Origin: Phytophthora colocasiae
Lineage: Eukaryota; Oomycota; Peronosporomycetes; Peronosporales; Peronosporaceae
NCBI GenBank assembly: GCA_018806915.1
Contig: JAGKQI010000079.1
Coordinates: 372,001 to 436,000 of the forward strand
DNA: 64,000 bases
Reading direction: 5' to 3'
This document shows, piece by piece, positions 9,274-18,965 of this stretch. Every line of letters begins with the position of its first letter. Within the stretch, counting starts at the first letter, position 1. The notes under the pieces were generated by a model. That model saw only the letters and a list, made by a program, of their open reading frames with translations. It was not told where the DNA came from and searched no databases. The position numbers and the translations under genes are program-made.

Positions 9274-9844
9274 CCTCCGTCGTCTAGCTGAATGCTTGCC
9301 AACACAAGCACGCTCACTTGTGTTGGAAGACACGTTTTCTGTGGATTTCTGCGCTGATAGTGGTGCGGACAGGTCAGGTATGAGCAGGACTGTTTGGGAA
9401 AGATTTGTGAAGGTTTGCCCGGAGGTGAAGGCAGTGCAGCTAAAGGAACCGCTGGTTTGCAGAGGCGCCGACGGCAAATCTATCGAAGTGAAATGGATTG
9501 TTAACCTACATTTGAGACTACGGACTGCTGCCGGCAGCGTTCGGATTGCAAAACCGGTTGAGTGCCTTATTATTCCCGGTGATGCTGACGAATTCTTGTT
9601 GGGAAATGATGTGTTGACAATGTTAGGTATTGATGTACAGCGGCAATTGGAACTTCTCGTCGCTGGTACTGTACAAAATGAATTGGATGACGAATTTGAC
9701 GACGTCGACGAGCCAAGAATTGGTAGCAGTGTGGATTTGAGTGACGAATTAGTGGTTGCAGTGGAGAAACTGGTGGAAAGGCAGTGGAAAAGGATTTCCT
9801 GCCAAACTTGCACCAGAGTTGCGACGCATCGCTGTTCAGTTTGA
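9274..9844 (+). CDS. Chromovirus protease region of Pol
   Basis: The frame is the same as the gag start. An aspartic-protease active site reads VDFCADSGADRSGMS, so the catalytic triad is D-S-G. A flap-like region follows, and LLGNDVLTMLGIDV gives the usual second half of retropepsins. The ORF runs to a stop at 9844, overlapping by about 90 bp the reverse-transcriptase frame at +1. The last roughly 20 residues look out of frame, so a net indel near 9780-9800 separates protease from RT. Its job would be to cut the Gag-Pol polyprotein. Confidence 0.75.
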
Positions 9845-11660
9845 CATTTGGAGATTAAAGCTGGGAGATGACCCGCCTGCTCGAGTTCCACCTATGAAAG
9901 TTCGACTGCGGGACGGAGCCAAGCCTTATCGCTGTAAAGCGAGACGGTATCCGCCGGAAGTGCGCAATTTCCTGGACGACTTCAACAACGAACTTGTCCG
10001 ATTAGGTTGGGTGTATGAGAATGCTGAGAGCCGGTGGGCGTGCCCGGTGTTACCGGTGCGCAAGAGTGGCGGTGAATATCGACAAACCGCTGATTACAAA
10101 CCTGTGAATGCAGACATTGTGGCTATTGTCGGTGTAATGCCGGACTTGCATGTGGACTTGGAGGAAGTGAAAGGAGCTAAGTTTTTTGGGCTATTTGATT
10201 TTATTAAAGGCTATTGGCAACTAGCACTAGCTGAAGAGTGCCAGGAGTGGTTGTCGTATATGACGCATCGGAAAGTTTACACACCTCGGAGAGTACCCCA
10301 AGGATGCACGGATGCTACTCTTTTCTTTCAGTCGACAATTCAGAAATGTCTTGAAGAACTGTTGCACCACCATTTACTGGTTTGGATCGATGATTTGTTG
10401 CTGTTCGCAAATGATGCAGGTACATATCTCTCCAAGCTCGAGCGTTTGTTCGAGTTGCTTGATTTCTTTGGTTTTAAGATCAGTCCGAAGAAGTCGAGTT
10501 TGTTCGAACAAGAGGTCCGGTGGTGTGGCAAACTAATTAATGGTGACGGAGTTCACCACGACCCGGAACGAATCCGGGCCCTGCAAACTCTTCCTTACCC
10601 GAAAAATGCTGGAGAACTGCAACAATTCCTGTGTGCGACGAACTGGATGAGAGACTCGTTGGTCGACTACGCTCGGAAAGATCGGCTACTGCAAGATGCG
10701 CTGGACCTAGCGTTAGCAAAAGCGTCTAGGCGGACAAAACGCGTTGCTGCAGGGATCGCCATCGAGTTTGGGGACACAGAACGATCTGCGTACGATCAAA
10801 TGAAGGAAATGTTGGCCTCCAGCGCCACACTGGCATTCCCGAAGGATGGAGCGACAATGGGTTTGCTCACTGATGCTTCTGACGTTGGATGGAGTGTACT
10901 GGTTAGTCAAGTGGTAGAGTGGGAAGCCGACAAGGAAGTTCAGGAACAGACGCACGAACTTCTGATCTGTTTGAGCGGCAGTTTTACGGGCTCGCAGTGT
11001 AATTGGTCGGTCATAGAGAAGGAGGCCTACCCGATTGTGTGTGCATGCGAGAAACTCAGCTACCTGCTTTTGCGTCCTGGTGGATTTAGGCTCTACTGCG
11101 ACCACCGAAACCTGATCTACGTGTTTGCACCCGGCAAGGAAGTGAAAAAGCACATTAGGGGCAAACTACTGAGATGGTCAACGAAACTGATGGAGTACAG
11201 GTATGAAGTGGAGCACATTGACGGAGAAGCGAATGTATGGGCAGATATGATTTCTCGATGGGCTGGGAATCACGATCCTACCGTACACCTGAATGTAATG
11301 ACGCTAAGAAAGCGAAGTCCGGCCGAACAACAGACAGATATACAGCCACGACGAAAGAGGACTCGCTGTCGTCGAAAGAAGACTACTGTCGACGACCAAA
11401 AATTACTACCACAGCTACTTCGACCTCTAGACGACCCGGATTTCGTGTGGCCTTCAGCCTCAGCTATCAGAGCCACACAGCAGCTACATGCAGACTGCAG
11501 GCCGCAAGTGGCGGTGGGTGATGAAGAAAACGGTTGGTTCATTAAGGACAAAGTGTGGATCCCCCAAAGCAGGCGACCTCGTACAACGGCTCCTAGTGGT
11601 GGCTCACTGCGGCCCACAGGGCCATCGTGGACGCGATGCAATGATGGAGAGTGTTGGTAG
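9756..11660 (+). CDS. Chromovirus reverse transcriptase and RNase H
   Basis: The polymerase core includes the palm region around YRQTADYKPVNADIV, a fingers/palm segment GLFDFIKGYWQLAL, and the catalytic box LLVWIDDLLLFA, an IDD variant of the usual YxDD. The RNase H domain follows with GLLTDASDVGWSVLVSQV, a W-S-x-x-E-K-E-A segment (NWSVIEKEAYPIVCACEKL) and DHRNLIYVF. The first codons (9756) are TTG and out of phase with the preceding protease, so this is one part of a broken gag-pol. After about 11570 the sequence leaves the integrase frame at a run of five C residues. Confidence 0.85.
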   Translation: MQWRNWWKGSGKGFPAKLAPELRRIAVQFDIWRLKLGDDPPARVPPMKVRLRDGAKPYRCKARRYPPEVRNFLDDFNNELVRLGWVYENAESRWACPVLPVRKSGGEYRQTADYKPVNADIVAIVGVMPDLHVDLEEVKGAKFFGLFDFIKGYWQLALAEECQEWLSYMTHRKVYTPRRVPQGCTDATLFFQSTIQKCLEELLHHHLLVWIDDLLLFANDAGTYLSKLERLFELLDFFGFKISPKKSSLFEQEVRWCGKLINGDGVHHDPERIRALQTLPYPKNAGELQQFLCATNWMRDSLVDYARKDRLLQDALDLALAKASRRTKRVAAGIAIEFGDTERSAYDQMKEMLASSATLAFPKDGATMGLLTDASDVGWSVLVSQVVEWEADKEVQEQTHELLICLSGSFTGSQCNWSVIEKEAYPIVCACEKLSYLLLRPGGFRLYCDHRNLIYVFAPGKEVKKHIRGKLLRWSTKLMEYRYEVEHIDGEANVWADMISRWAGNHDPTVHLNVMTLRKRSPAEQQTDIQPRRKRTRCRRKKTTVDDQKLLPQLLRPLDDPDFVWPSASAIRATQQLHADCRPQVAVGDEENGWFIKDKVWIPQSRRPRTTAPSGGSLRPTGPSWTRCNDGECW

Positions 11661-12960
11661 ACATTTCAACGTGCACCATCTACGAGCTCGGATCGAGCAT
11701 TTCCTCGCGTCATGCCTCATGTGTAAACATGTAAAGGGTGGGAAGACCATCCCACGACCATGGGGCCCAACATTTCGAACGAACGAAAGAAACGGCGCGT
11801 TGCACTTTGATTTTCTGACGTTGGGTGAAAGCTTTTCGGGTGACAGCTACTTACTGGTATTGAAGGACGAAGCTACGCATTTTACGGAGCTCGTGCCATG
11901 TTCGGCTCCAACGAGTACAGTCGTTGTCGAGGCAATCCTGGCTTGGTACAGTAGGTTTGGTGTGGCACCTGTGTGGATTTCAGATCAAGGTTCACATTTC
12001 AAAGCTGAGATTGTGGGAGAACTTTGCAGGCGCTTGAAAGCGCGTCATGAATTCACTGTGGTATACTCACCATGGATAAATGGTAGTGTGGAGCGAGCTA
12101 ATCGAGACATCATGCAGGTGCTTCGAGTGATGTGCCTAGAGTACAAAGTGGACACTCACGACTGGACATTCTTCGTGCCTATGTTGCAGGCTAGTTTGAA
12201 CCATACACCAGTTCCGTCACTGGGAAATGCTGCTCCGGTGGAATTGTTCTGCGGTCTACCACTACCATCGCCGCTGAATCTCTGCATGGATGCTAAGCAG
12301 AAGGTAATCATGGAACTACCGGAGCAACCAGAGGCCATACAGACTTGGCTCGGCAACCTAAGGAACAGTATCCATGAACTCCACAAACCTATGATCAGAG
12401 AGCGAACACGACAGACTGTGCGGAACAAACGGATGCAAAAATACGCCCGTCGACCAAACTTCTCGGTTGGCGACTACGTATTACGGTCGAGAGTAGACCA
12501 AAAACACCACGACAAATTGCTCGTTACGTGGGTCGGACCGTACCAAGTAATTCGAGCGGACCCGCACTCGTTTCAAGTGCGTCATTTGGTAACAGGGGTG
12601 CAAACCGATGTGCACTCCTCGCGGCTAAAATTTTACGCGGACAAATCCTTGTCGGTCACCGAGGAGCTGCGTGATCATGTTGCAGCACAAGGAATTGTAC
12701 TGTCAGTGGGAGAACTGAAAGATACGCGATGGAATGCGGACACAAACGACTACGAAGTGTTGGTCGGATGGAAAGGGCTGGAGCCGATTGAAGACTCCTG
12801 GGAACCGGTCCGACAACTTTGTAAAGATATTCCTGTACTGCTAACGGAATTTGCAGAAACTGTTAAGGACAAACTATTTCAGCGGCACGTCACCGCGGAA
12901 ACGAAGCTCAAGCAACGGTCAACGGATCGACCACAGCCGCGAGCACAACGGAACGTGTAG
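11488..12960 (+). CDS. Chromovirus integrase with C-terminal chromodomain
   Basis: The meaningful protein starts near 11570. A zinc-binding HHCC-type region includes HCGPQGHRGRDAMMESVGRHF and CLMCKHVKGG. The DDE core follows: an acidic residue in LHFDFLTLGES, the second in WISDQGSHFKAEI, and the glutamate in SVERANRDIMQVLR. A basic linker and a GPY/F-like segment (VTWVGPYQVIRADPHSFQVR) lead to a chromodomain near the C-terminus, YEVLVGWKGLEPIEDSWEPV, which in this clade targets insertion to chromatin marks. The frame is offset from RT by one at the C-run near 11570. It ends 37 bp before the 3' LTR. Confidence 0.87.
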   Translation: MQTAGRKWRWVMKKTVGSLRTKCGSPKAGDLVQRLLVVAHCGPQGHRGRDAMMESVGRHFNVHHLRARIEHFLASCLMCKHVKGGKTIPRPWGPTFRTNERNGALHFDFLTLGESFSGDSYLLVLKDEATHFTELVPCSAPTSTVVVEAILAWYSRFGVAPVWISDQGSHFKAEIVGELCRRLKARHEFTVVYSPWINGSVERANRDIMQVLRVMCLEYKVDTHDWTFFVPMLQASLNHTPVPSLGNAAPVELFCGLPLPSPLNLCMDAKQKVIMELPEQPEAIQTWLGNLRNSIHELHKPMIRERTRQTVRNKRMQKYARRPNFSVGDYVLRSRVDQKHHDKLLVTWVGPYQVIRADPHSFQVRHLVTGVQTDVHSSRLKFYADKSLSVTEELRDHVAAQGIVLSVGELKDTRWNADTNDYEVLVGWKGLEPIEDSWEPVRQLCKDIPVLLTEFAETVKDKLFQRHVTAETKLKQRSTDRPQPRAQRNV

Positions 12961-12997
12961 CACAAGATGTATGAGTGGCTGAAGCTTGGGAGGGCAG

Positions 12998-13225
12998 TGT
13001 AGTGGTGGGGATCTCGATGGTAAGCCTCCGCCACCTCACACAGGGCAAAGCTCATGAGAGCATTGCCAAGCTGGCTAGTTAAGGGTTAGGACAGCATTGG
13101 TTAGGACTTAGCTGTGCCAACCAGTGGACATTAGAGATTCTACATTCTACGACTCACAATAGACTTTGGGTTTACCAGGAAGCGCCAGCTTCCCTAGGAG
13201 TGGTTTATCGTTAAGACCTACTACA
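12998..13225 (+). repeat. 3' LTR of chromovirus
   Basis: 228 bp. No difference from the 5' LTR was seen by eye. Followed by ATTTG at 13226-13230, completing the target duplication. Confidence 0.93.
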
Positions 13226-14483
13226 ATTTGGCGTTGCTTGATGCCCTCGAGGATAGAGACGAGCTCACCGGGTGTGCCTTGTCGGGATTTCATGTTCACG
13301 GGCAGCACGGGAGGACCTACGCGTCCAATTTTTCATAGCGAATTGTGCTCATGCGAGGCGACGACAAGATGTGCGTGAACTGCAGCGGCTGGAAGCGAAG
13401 AAGCCCGTGCAACTTCTGAGCTGTTCATGGTGCCTGTACGCTAACGTTTGCCGCTTCGCAAGCGAGTGCATGCTGTGCCGGTGTCGCTCGTGGTGCCATT
13501 ACGTCCGACACAGCGCCATCAGCAATCGGTGGGCGTTCAATTGCACCGTCAAGTGGCAAGATGTCCGCTATCTTCCGGCTTTGTAAGCCGGTCGCGAGGG
13601 TCTCCGCTGCCAGAAGATATCCAAGAACCACCGGGTTTGTGGTCTCCGTTACGCCACGGAGCACAGAGAGCAAAGATATAACAGAGCGATGACCAAAAGT
13701 AGACGGATCACTGCACGGTTCACCTGGTGAAAGCGTGGAGAGTAGGGCCACCGATCCACCGTGACGAACTCTCTCAGTTACTGCCCTCCGACTCTTCTGA
13801 GTGGTTTTCTCGACCGACAGCCAGCAAAGTCTCTCGAGTCGAGGGGCAACGGCTTGACGAACTGAGCTTGAAGCGTGAAATTTGGCTCGAGCTCCAGCTG
13901 GGACTGGGCAACAAGTGTCAATTCAATACTGAAGCTGCTGTCTTCGAACACGGCAGCTGTTCTGACGGTGATAGAAACCATTTCGACGAACGTTTGGGAG
14001 TGTTGCAGCAGTGCAAGTGATCGACTACTGTAGACACCAACGGTTGGTACTGCACCTGGTATGGTCGACTTCCTCCGTCCACGCCCGATGCTAATGGCGA
14101 ATCACTCCGTTGTTCCAGCTCAAACTCTGCTGGTAGAGATATACTTGTACGCTGGATCTCGCAGTTACTGCCCACCGTCTCTCGGTACCGGATACGTGTA
14201 CTCGAGTTGATCAGCTTGATCGGATACGGTTGACATCTTGACGAACGCACAGCTTCAAGAGCTGGCAATTGCATGAACCATCTGGGACTGCAGCGTCGCC
14301 GTAACACTTCACCGTACAGGATCTCTAGACTTCACCGCCATGTTACCGATACTTTAGCTCGCCACCAAAGCCGTTGTTCTGCATGTACCTCGGAAGCGTT
14401 TCTCCATTGCAATGCAGATTAAACTGCCGTCTCGGTGAGCGACCGCTTCAACTGCCGGCGCATGAGGCTAAGAGACATTTTTG
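13226..14483. other. Region between chromovirus and MYB gene
   Basis: Directly next to the LTR, the minus strand of 13231-13320 reads like protein (NMKSRQGTPGELVSILEGIK) and would have run into 7940 and below before the insertion. No family is recognised. A minus-strand frame at 13425-13751 and a plus-strand frame at 13727-14020 are open but have no recognisable content. The rest probably holds the upstream region of the MYB gene. Confidence 0.35.
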
Positions 14484-15560
14484 ATGCCTCTTGGCCAATA
14501 TCTTAGGCAGTTTCGTCTCGGCGTCTTTGCGTCTTTGACTCAGGTTCGGCCTCCAGTGTGCGAACAGCCTTCCTCCCCGCTTCTAATGCCTCCTACCAGT
14601 CCATCGTCGATCCCGTTCGTGCCGGAGTCCAACAGAAGCCCCATGTGGGATGATTACTTGGGTACCAGCTCCACCAACGCCTTCGACTTGAGCTTCCCAG
14701 CGTCTACTGTAAACTTCGGAGACCCAATCATGTCGACGCCACGTGAGACTCGTCTTGGTCCAGGAACTTTGGTGTCTGGATATGCTTCAACGTCGACGTT
14801 GTATGGTCCACCACTGCCGTACGCCCGTCCAGATTACCTGCAACGGCTCAGTCCAGCGCCAATTACCAAGCGTAAAGCAGTTGTGACCTTCCCATTGTCC
14901 GTCATGCGACCGGATCCGGTCCGGACGGATGCAGACACGCCTCGTAGTACTCAAGTGGGGCGCTGGACCAAGAGAGAGCACGAACTGTTCCTTGAAGGTC
15001 TTCAACGCTTCGGCAAGTCGTGGAAGAAGATCTCCAGCCTGGTGCACACTCGAACGCTCGTGCAGATCCGCACGCACGCACAAAAGTACCTCCAGAAACA
15101 GTCTCGGGCAGCTCTCAAAGCCGACGTGAAAGCTGCGCAGCTAATGAACCACCAGGAACTGCCGTCGTTCACGCCTATGGCCTTCCCGAGCTCATTGCCC
15201 GCCACGTCCAGAGCTTCATCATCAATCTCCCATCGACCTACCACTGTGAGCAGACTGGACCAGCTCCTCCAGGACGATAATGGCCCCATTCCAGCTTTCA
15301 TCGACGAGTACTACACAAGTCCCACCGCCATCGAGGACAGCCTGCTGAGACCGTTGTACACCAGCGAACAGTGGACCCCTCATGTGGATCATTCAATCAA
15401 CTACTCCAACAAACGTCGCCGGTTGAACACCAGTATGTCCGCTCCAGTACCTCCGATCCTGGAGCCACTGCCGGTGCCTGACAATTTGTCATTACCCAAC
15501 GCCTGCCCGTCCGTACTGCTCGCTGCTCACGAGACTGAAGAAGCCAACGCGTGGCTGTAG
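14484..15560 (+). CDS. MYB-related (SHAQKYF-class) transcription factor
   Basis: 358 codons. A single MYB/SANT repeat lies at about residues 155-205: GRWTKREHELFLEGLQRFGK, then SWKKISSLVHTRTLVQIRTHAQKYLQK. The spaced tryptophans (W...W) and the THAQKY signature define the SHAQKYF class, which binds I-box/GATA-like or evening-element-like sites in plants; in oomycetes such genes are often stage-regulated. N- and C-terminal parts are Pro/Ser-rich with no other domain. The preceding in-frame TTG at 14481 was not used. A later ATG at 14587 is possible. The gene converges with the CCDC61 gene, with 98 bp between the stops. Confidence 0.88.
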   Translation: MPLGQYLRQFRLGVFASLTQVRPPVCEQPSSPLLMPPTSPSSIPFVPESNRSPMWDDYLGTSSTNAFDLSFPASTVNFGDPIMSTPRETRLGPGTLVSGYASTSTLYGPPLPYARPDYLQRLSPAPITKRKAVVTFPLSVMRPDPVRTDADTPRSTQVGRWTKREHELFLEGLQRFGKSWKKISSLVHTRTLVQIRTHAQKYLQKQSRAALKADVKAAQLMNHQELPSFTPMAFPSSLPATSRASSSISHRPTTVSRLDQLLQDDNGPIPAFIDEYYTSPTAIEDSLLRPLYTSEQWTPHVDHSINYSNKRRRLNTSMSAPVPPILEPLPVPDNLSLPNACPSVLLAAHETEEANAWL

Positions 15561-15658
15561 ATACCAAGACGTTGCTGTAACTTGTTTCTCTCCTGCTTTT
15601 TCTCCTTTGCTCCAAGCCAACTTTATAAGCGAAATCAAAGAGCCTGTTGTACTTCCTT

Positions 15659-17762
15659 TCATGCTGCTGTACTTGCACCTGTGACTGCTCCTTGCTTGGC
15701 CTCTCGAAGAAACTGCTGCAATGCTGTGAGACGGTCGTCAATATCACTGAAAGAGTCTGCCGACGTGTCTAACAACGCCTGTGGCGGTTGCTTCCGTCTT
15801 CGAACTGCTGGAGGCTCCTTGTTCTTCTTCTGTGGAGTTGAAGGTGGCGTTTTAAGTGGTGAAGACGTCGCAGGCGCTCTACGACCACCTCTACTGCTGG
15901 TTGACGGCGTGGGGGACGGTGAACGACCACGACTTAGAGAACGTGTGCTGGCAGTACTCGATCGCGGCAACGGGGAGTTGTTGGACGCGCGTGGACGCAA
16001 GGGAGGTGGCTCCAGCACCCGCTTAGGCGATGATAAGCGCTCAATAGATTCCCGCTGTCGGTCTCTAGATAGTCTTGAGCTGCGCGACCGCGTAGAGCGA
16101 GAAGAAGCCTTGGAATCTCGGGAATCGGTTGACGAGTATCCGCCCACTGAGCTGTCTGAAGAGTAGCCGCCATTGGAACGTGTGCGTGAGTTGGAACGAG
16201 CTCGGGCCTCCCGTAATTTGCGCTCCTTTTCCTGTTGGTAAGCAGTCGGATCGAAGCGGCGGAAAGCTGCTCGGGTGGGGGTTCGGCGTCTAGCACTCCT
16301 AGGTGCCTTATCTCCTGCTTCATCGTCATCTGAAGGGCCGTAATGAGACACAGGGGATTGGAACTGCGCGGGGAACGCTGCACGGGTTTGTTGCTGCCTT
16401 GGTAGGCTTCTTGCCGGAGACTGAATGGGTCGCGTGGAAGGAGATCTACCTCTTGAGAATCTCGACACGTCGCTGCCTCGACTTCCATTGAGACTTGACA
16501 TTGATCGTTGCCGCGTGCCCTGCTGACCTGCTTGAGCTCGAGCAATAGCAAGTTGACGCAGTAGTTCACGGTTTTTCAGTTGCATTTCCTCCAGTTGAGC
16601 CTTCATCTGCACCATTTGAGCAAGGGTCTCCTGAACTGCGTCGCTGCTGTCCTTCTAAACTCAACAACAACTGAGGGTCAGCGGGTGGTAATTGTAACTA
16701 CAATCGCGTGAACTACTCACGATTTTGCGCCTTGTTTCCAGTCTCTCTTGTTCCAGCCTCGCTACCTCCGTTCGGTCATTCTGCTGAGATGACAAACGTA
16801 GTTGTCTGTGTATGCAGAGAACGTAAGTCAGACAACAAATACTCAACTCCAACGTAGTAGTAGGCGTATACTTGATCTCAGTTCGAAGCCGTGCTGTTTC
16901 TGCTACTGAGTCCTCTCGGAATTGCTGATAGAGTGCAATTAGCTCCCTGTTTTCCTCAATAGAAGTCTGTGAATGATGTAAACAAATAGTCAGTTAACTG
17001 TAACATCCATGCTTAGTAGTGTTGCACACCTCAAGCTCTCGTTGTAGCTCTGCCGTCGAATGAAATCCTCCATTCCCGCTCAAATCGTCGCAATACTGCT
17101 TCAATGTGTTCTTCAGGCATCGATTCTCTTCTCTGAGTGCTGCGTTCTCCTCTGCTAGTCGATTAGTACTCTCAGTTGTAGTAGAATTCTCCTTTTCAGC
17201 CAATTGCAGTCTCAATCTTCGGATTGTTCGTTGTAAAACTTCAGGAGAAGGCGTAGTTTCTTGGGTCAAAGGTAGTGGGTAGTGTACCCGGTCGAATTCG
17301 ACAGCGTATGTCAATATCAAATATCGTTTAGCGTTGTTTGTAGCTGTAGCTGTACTGGTAAGCCTAGACATGCAGCATAACAAAACAAAAATTAATGTTA
17401 AGTTGCGCTAAGAATTAGTCAATGGCTTACCCTTCCGAGACCACTCCAGGCTGCAGCTTTCTCTGTCTATACAGATCCAGATCTGCTGCAGTTAATAAAT
17501 CCACGAATACAGCGTCACTACGTCGTTGTAGTGCTGTTAACAGCATCTGAACGAATACTGGAAATCGCTTTGAGTTGCCCGTCTGCCGCGTAAGTTGCTC
17601 GATGTCTGACGCCGGAAACTTGCCCGTCCAGACGTATGAGGCTACTGCATCTGTAGCCACCGCCTCTACCTGAACATATAGAAGCTGCTGTTGTACCTGC
17701 ACAGTCACGATGTAGCGTGCACCGTGAAACTCGAGCGTCGCTGACGTCTCCAGATCCTCCAT
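15659..17762 (-). CDS. CCDC61: CCDC61/VFL3 centriolar protein, five exons
   Basis: Exons on the minus strand are 17762-17431, 17363-17030, 16966-16872, 16805-16721 and 16654-15659. All four introns (63-67 bp) have GT...AG ends and join in phase, giving 613 residues. The N-terminal head matches the CCDC61/VFL3 family of the XRCC4/SAS-6 fold: WTGKF.ASDIEQLTRQTGN, SDAVFVDLLTAADLDLYR across exon 1, and KRYLILTYAVEFDRVHYPLP in exon 2. A coiled coil follows (exons 2-5, for example ARLEQERLETRR). The C-terminal 250 residues are Ser/Arg-rich and disordered. VFL3 proteins organise basal bodies and ciliary rootlets, so a role in zoospore flagella is inferred. The start shares a 336-bp divergent spacer with the gene at 18099. 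Confidence 0.85.
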
Positions 17763-18098
17763 CTTGCAGCAACTTTAGTTCTGTCGACTCTTTAGGTAAA
17801 TGGCAGACAATTCAACCTGCTCTTAAATCGTCTTTGCTTGTTATATTTAAAACTAAAACATGATGGTATGCTGTAATAATGAAGAATGGTAAAAACAATG
17901 TTTTTAGCGCTACGACCTTTCAAGATCCAACGTATCCAAGACAATCGTATCCGTCCGCCATAGTCGTAAAACTTGTCCGGCATTGCACGACCATCAAAGA
18001 TGTAAATCCCTGTGTATCTCTGCATGGACGATATCGATAACCACTTTATCCAACTGCAACTAACCAGTTTGTGTATTTGTGCCCAACTCTGTGTTTAG
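17763..18098. promoter_or_regulatory. Divergent promoter spacer (CCDC61 / 18099 gene)
   Basis: A 336-bp gap between two start codons on opposite strands, so it must hold the promoters of both genes. No specific element was recognised with confidence. The middle is AT-rich (for example near 17840-17890). Confidence 0.5.
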
Positions 18099-18911
18099 AT
18101 GAAAGTATCCGCTTCTCACCATTCCACTGCATCATCTTCTTTGGATGCCTACGACTTTGAGGACGCGTCCGCTGCAACTCAAGGCATTGTGGAGGCATGT
18201 AAGCGCCGGAATTTCCGTCATCAAGCGAGGGCCAAGCGACCGCAACGCAACCAGCAGCGGGTCATATCGACGAATTCTCCTGGTGCGACCTATCAGTTCG
18301 CGAACGCCAGTAGTCAGGATCCTGCGGTGTTTGCGCACCTTTTAGCGGATCATTTCGTGGCTCGTGAGGCGTCCAATGCAGTGGTTGCATCTCCGTCTGC
18401 ATCTGCCAATTCGCAGCAATTGGTGAGGCCTGTAGCTGGAACTGTGGGCTTGGGAAGTTTCACGAGTTGGCAGTTTGGTGAAAGGTGTCTGGCTACGTAT
18501 CGCGTGCTCTTTGGTCGTCCGCTATGGGCTGCAACGTCGTCAATCCCACCGGCGTCACCTAGACCAAGGAAGAGGAAGCATGTACTGCCGCCTACAAGCT
18601 CTGAAGTGAATGCTGGAAATGAGCTGGAGATGGAAGCGAGTTCTGGTGAAATGCTGGTTCTTCCGACTGTTGACGAACTGCTGGAACTCCCGACGGACGA
18701 TACCTTCGAGTTGGATGGAGCTGCAGAGGAAGATGTGCTTGCTGGACTGGCGATTGATTTGGGTGGCCTGGGAACGGAAGCTGCAGATGTAGACGGCATG
18801 GACTTGTTGTGGGATCTTGACGCTAGTGGTGTTGGAACAGCCATGCTAACTGAAGGGGAAGAAGAAGAACTACGCTTTTTGACAGGTGCAGAGGATATGG
18901 AAGACATCTAA
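18099..18911 (+). CDS. Unidentified protein with acidic C-terminus
   Basis: 270 codons and no family recognised. Residues 30-55 are strongly basic (ACKRRNFRHQARAKRPQRNQ). A middle stretch has WQFGERCLATYRVLFGRPLW, followed by a basic patch RPRKRKH that could be a nuclear localisation signal. The last 90 residues are acidic with hydrophobic residues (for example TVDELLELPTDDTFELDG), the composition of a transcriptional activation domain; that reading is inference. It is divergent from the CCDC61 gene and convergent with the P5B ATPase, with 54 bp between stops. Confidence 0.65.
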   Translation: MKVSASHHSTASSSLDAYDFEDASAATQGIVEACKRRNFRHQARAKRPQRNQQRVISTNSPGATYQFANASSQDPAVFAHLLADHFVAREASNAVVASPSASANSQQLVRPVAGTVGLGSFTSWQFGERCLATYRVLFGRPLWAATSSIPPASPRPRKRKHVLPPTSSEVNAGNELEMEASSGEMLVLPTVDELLELPTDDTFELDGAAEEDVLAGLAIDLGGLGTEAADVDGMDLLWDLDASGVGTAMLTEGEEEELRFLTGAEDMEDI

Positions 18912-18965
18912 AGGGGCAAATGAAATACTACGCAAAGAGTATTATAAAAACCTTCGCTTCACCTT

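Larger units (their letters stand above)
7940..13225 (+). mobile_element. Ty3/gypsy chromovirus, complete with two LTRs
   Basis: The element is 5286 bp with LTRs at 7940-8167 and 12998-13225 (228 bp each). Read by eye the LTRs are identical, begin TG and end CA, and are flanked by a 5-bp duplication ATTTG (7935-7939 and 13226-13230). The internal order is gag, protease, reverse transcriptase, RNase H, integrase, chromodomain on the plus strand. A purine-rich tract (GCTTGGGAGGGCAG) lies directly before the 3' LTR. No TGG-type primer site follows the 5' LTR. The LTR match implies a recent insertion, yet gag-pol is broken by several frame changes, so this copy probably moved with proteins supplied in trans. 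Confidence 0.93.

Noticed and set aside
13425..13751. 108-codon minus-strand ORF
   Set aside because: Composition unremarkable, no family recognised, overlapped by other open frames.
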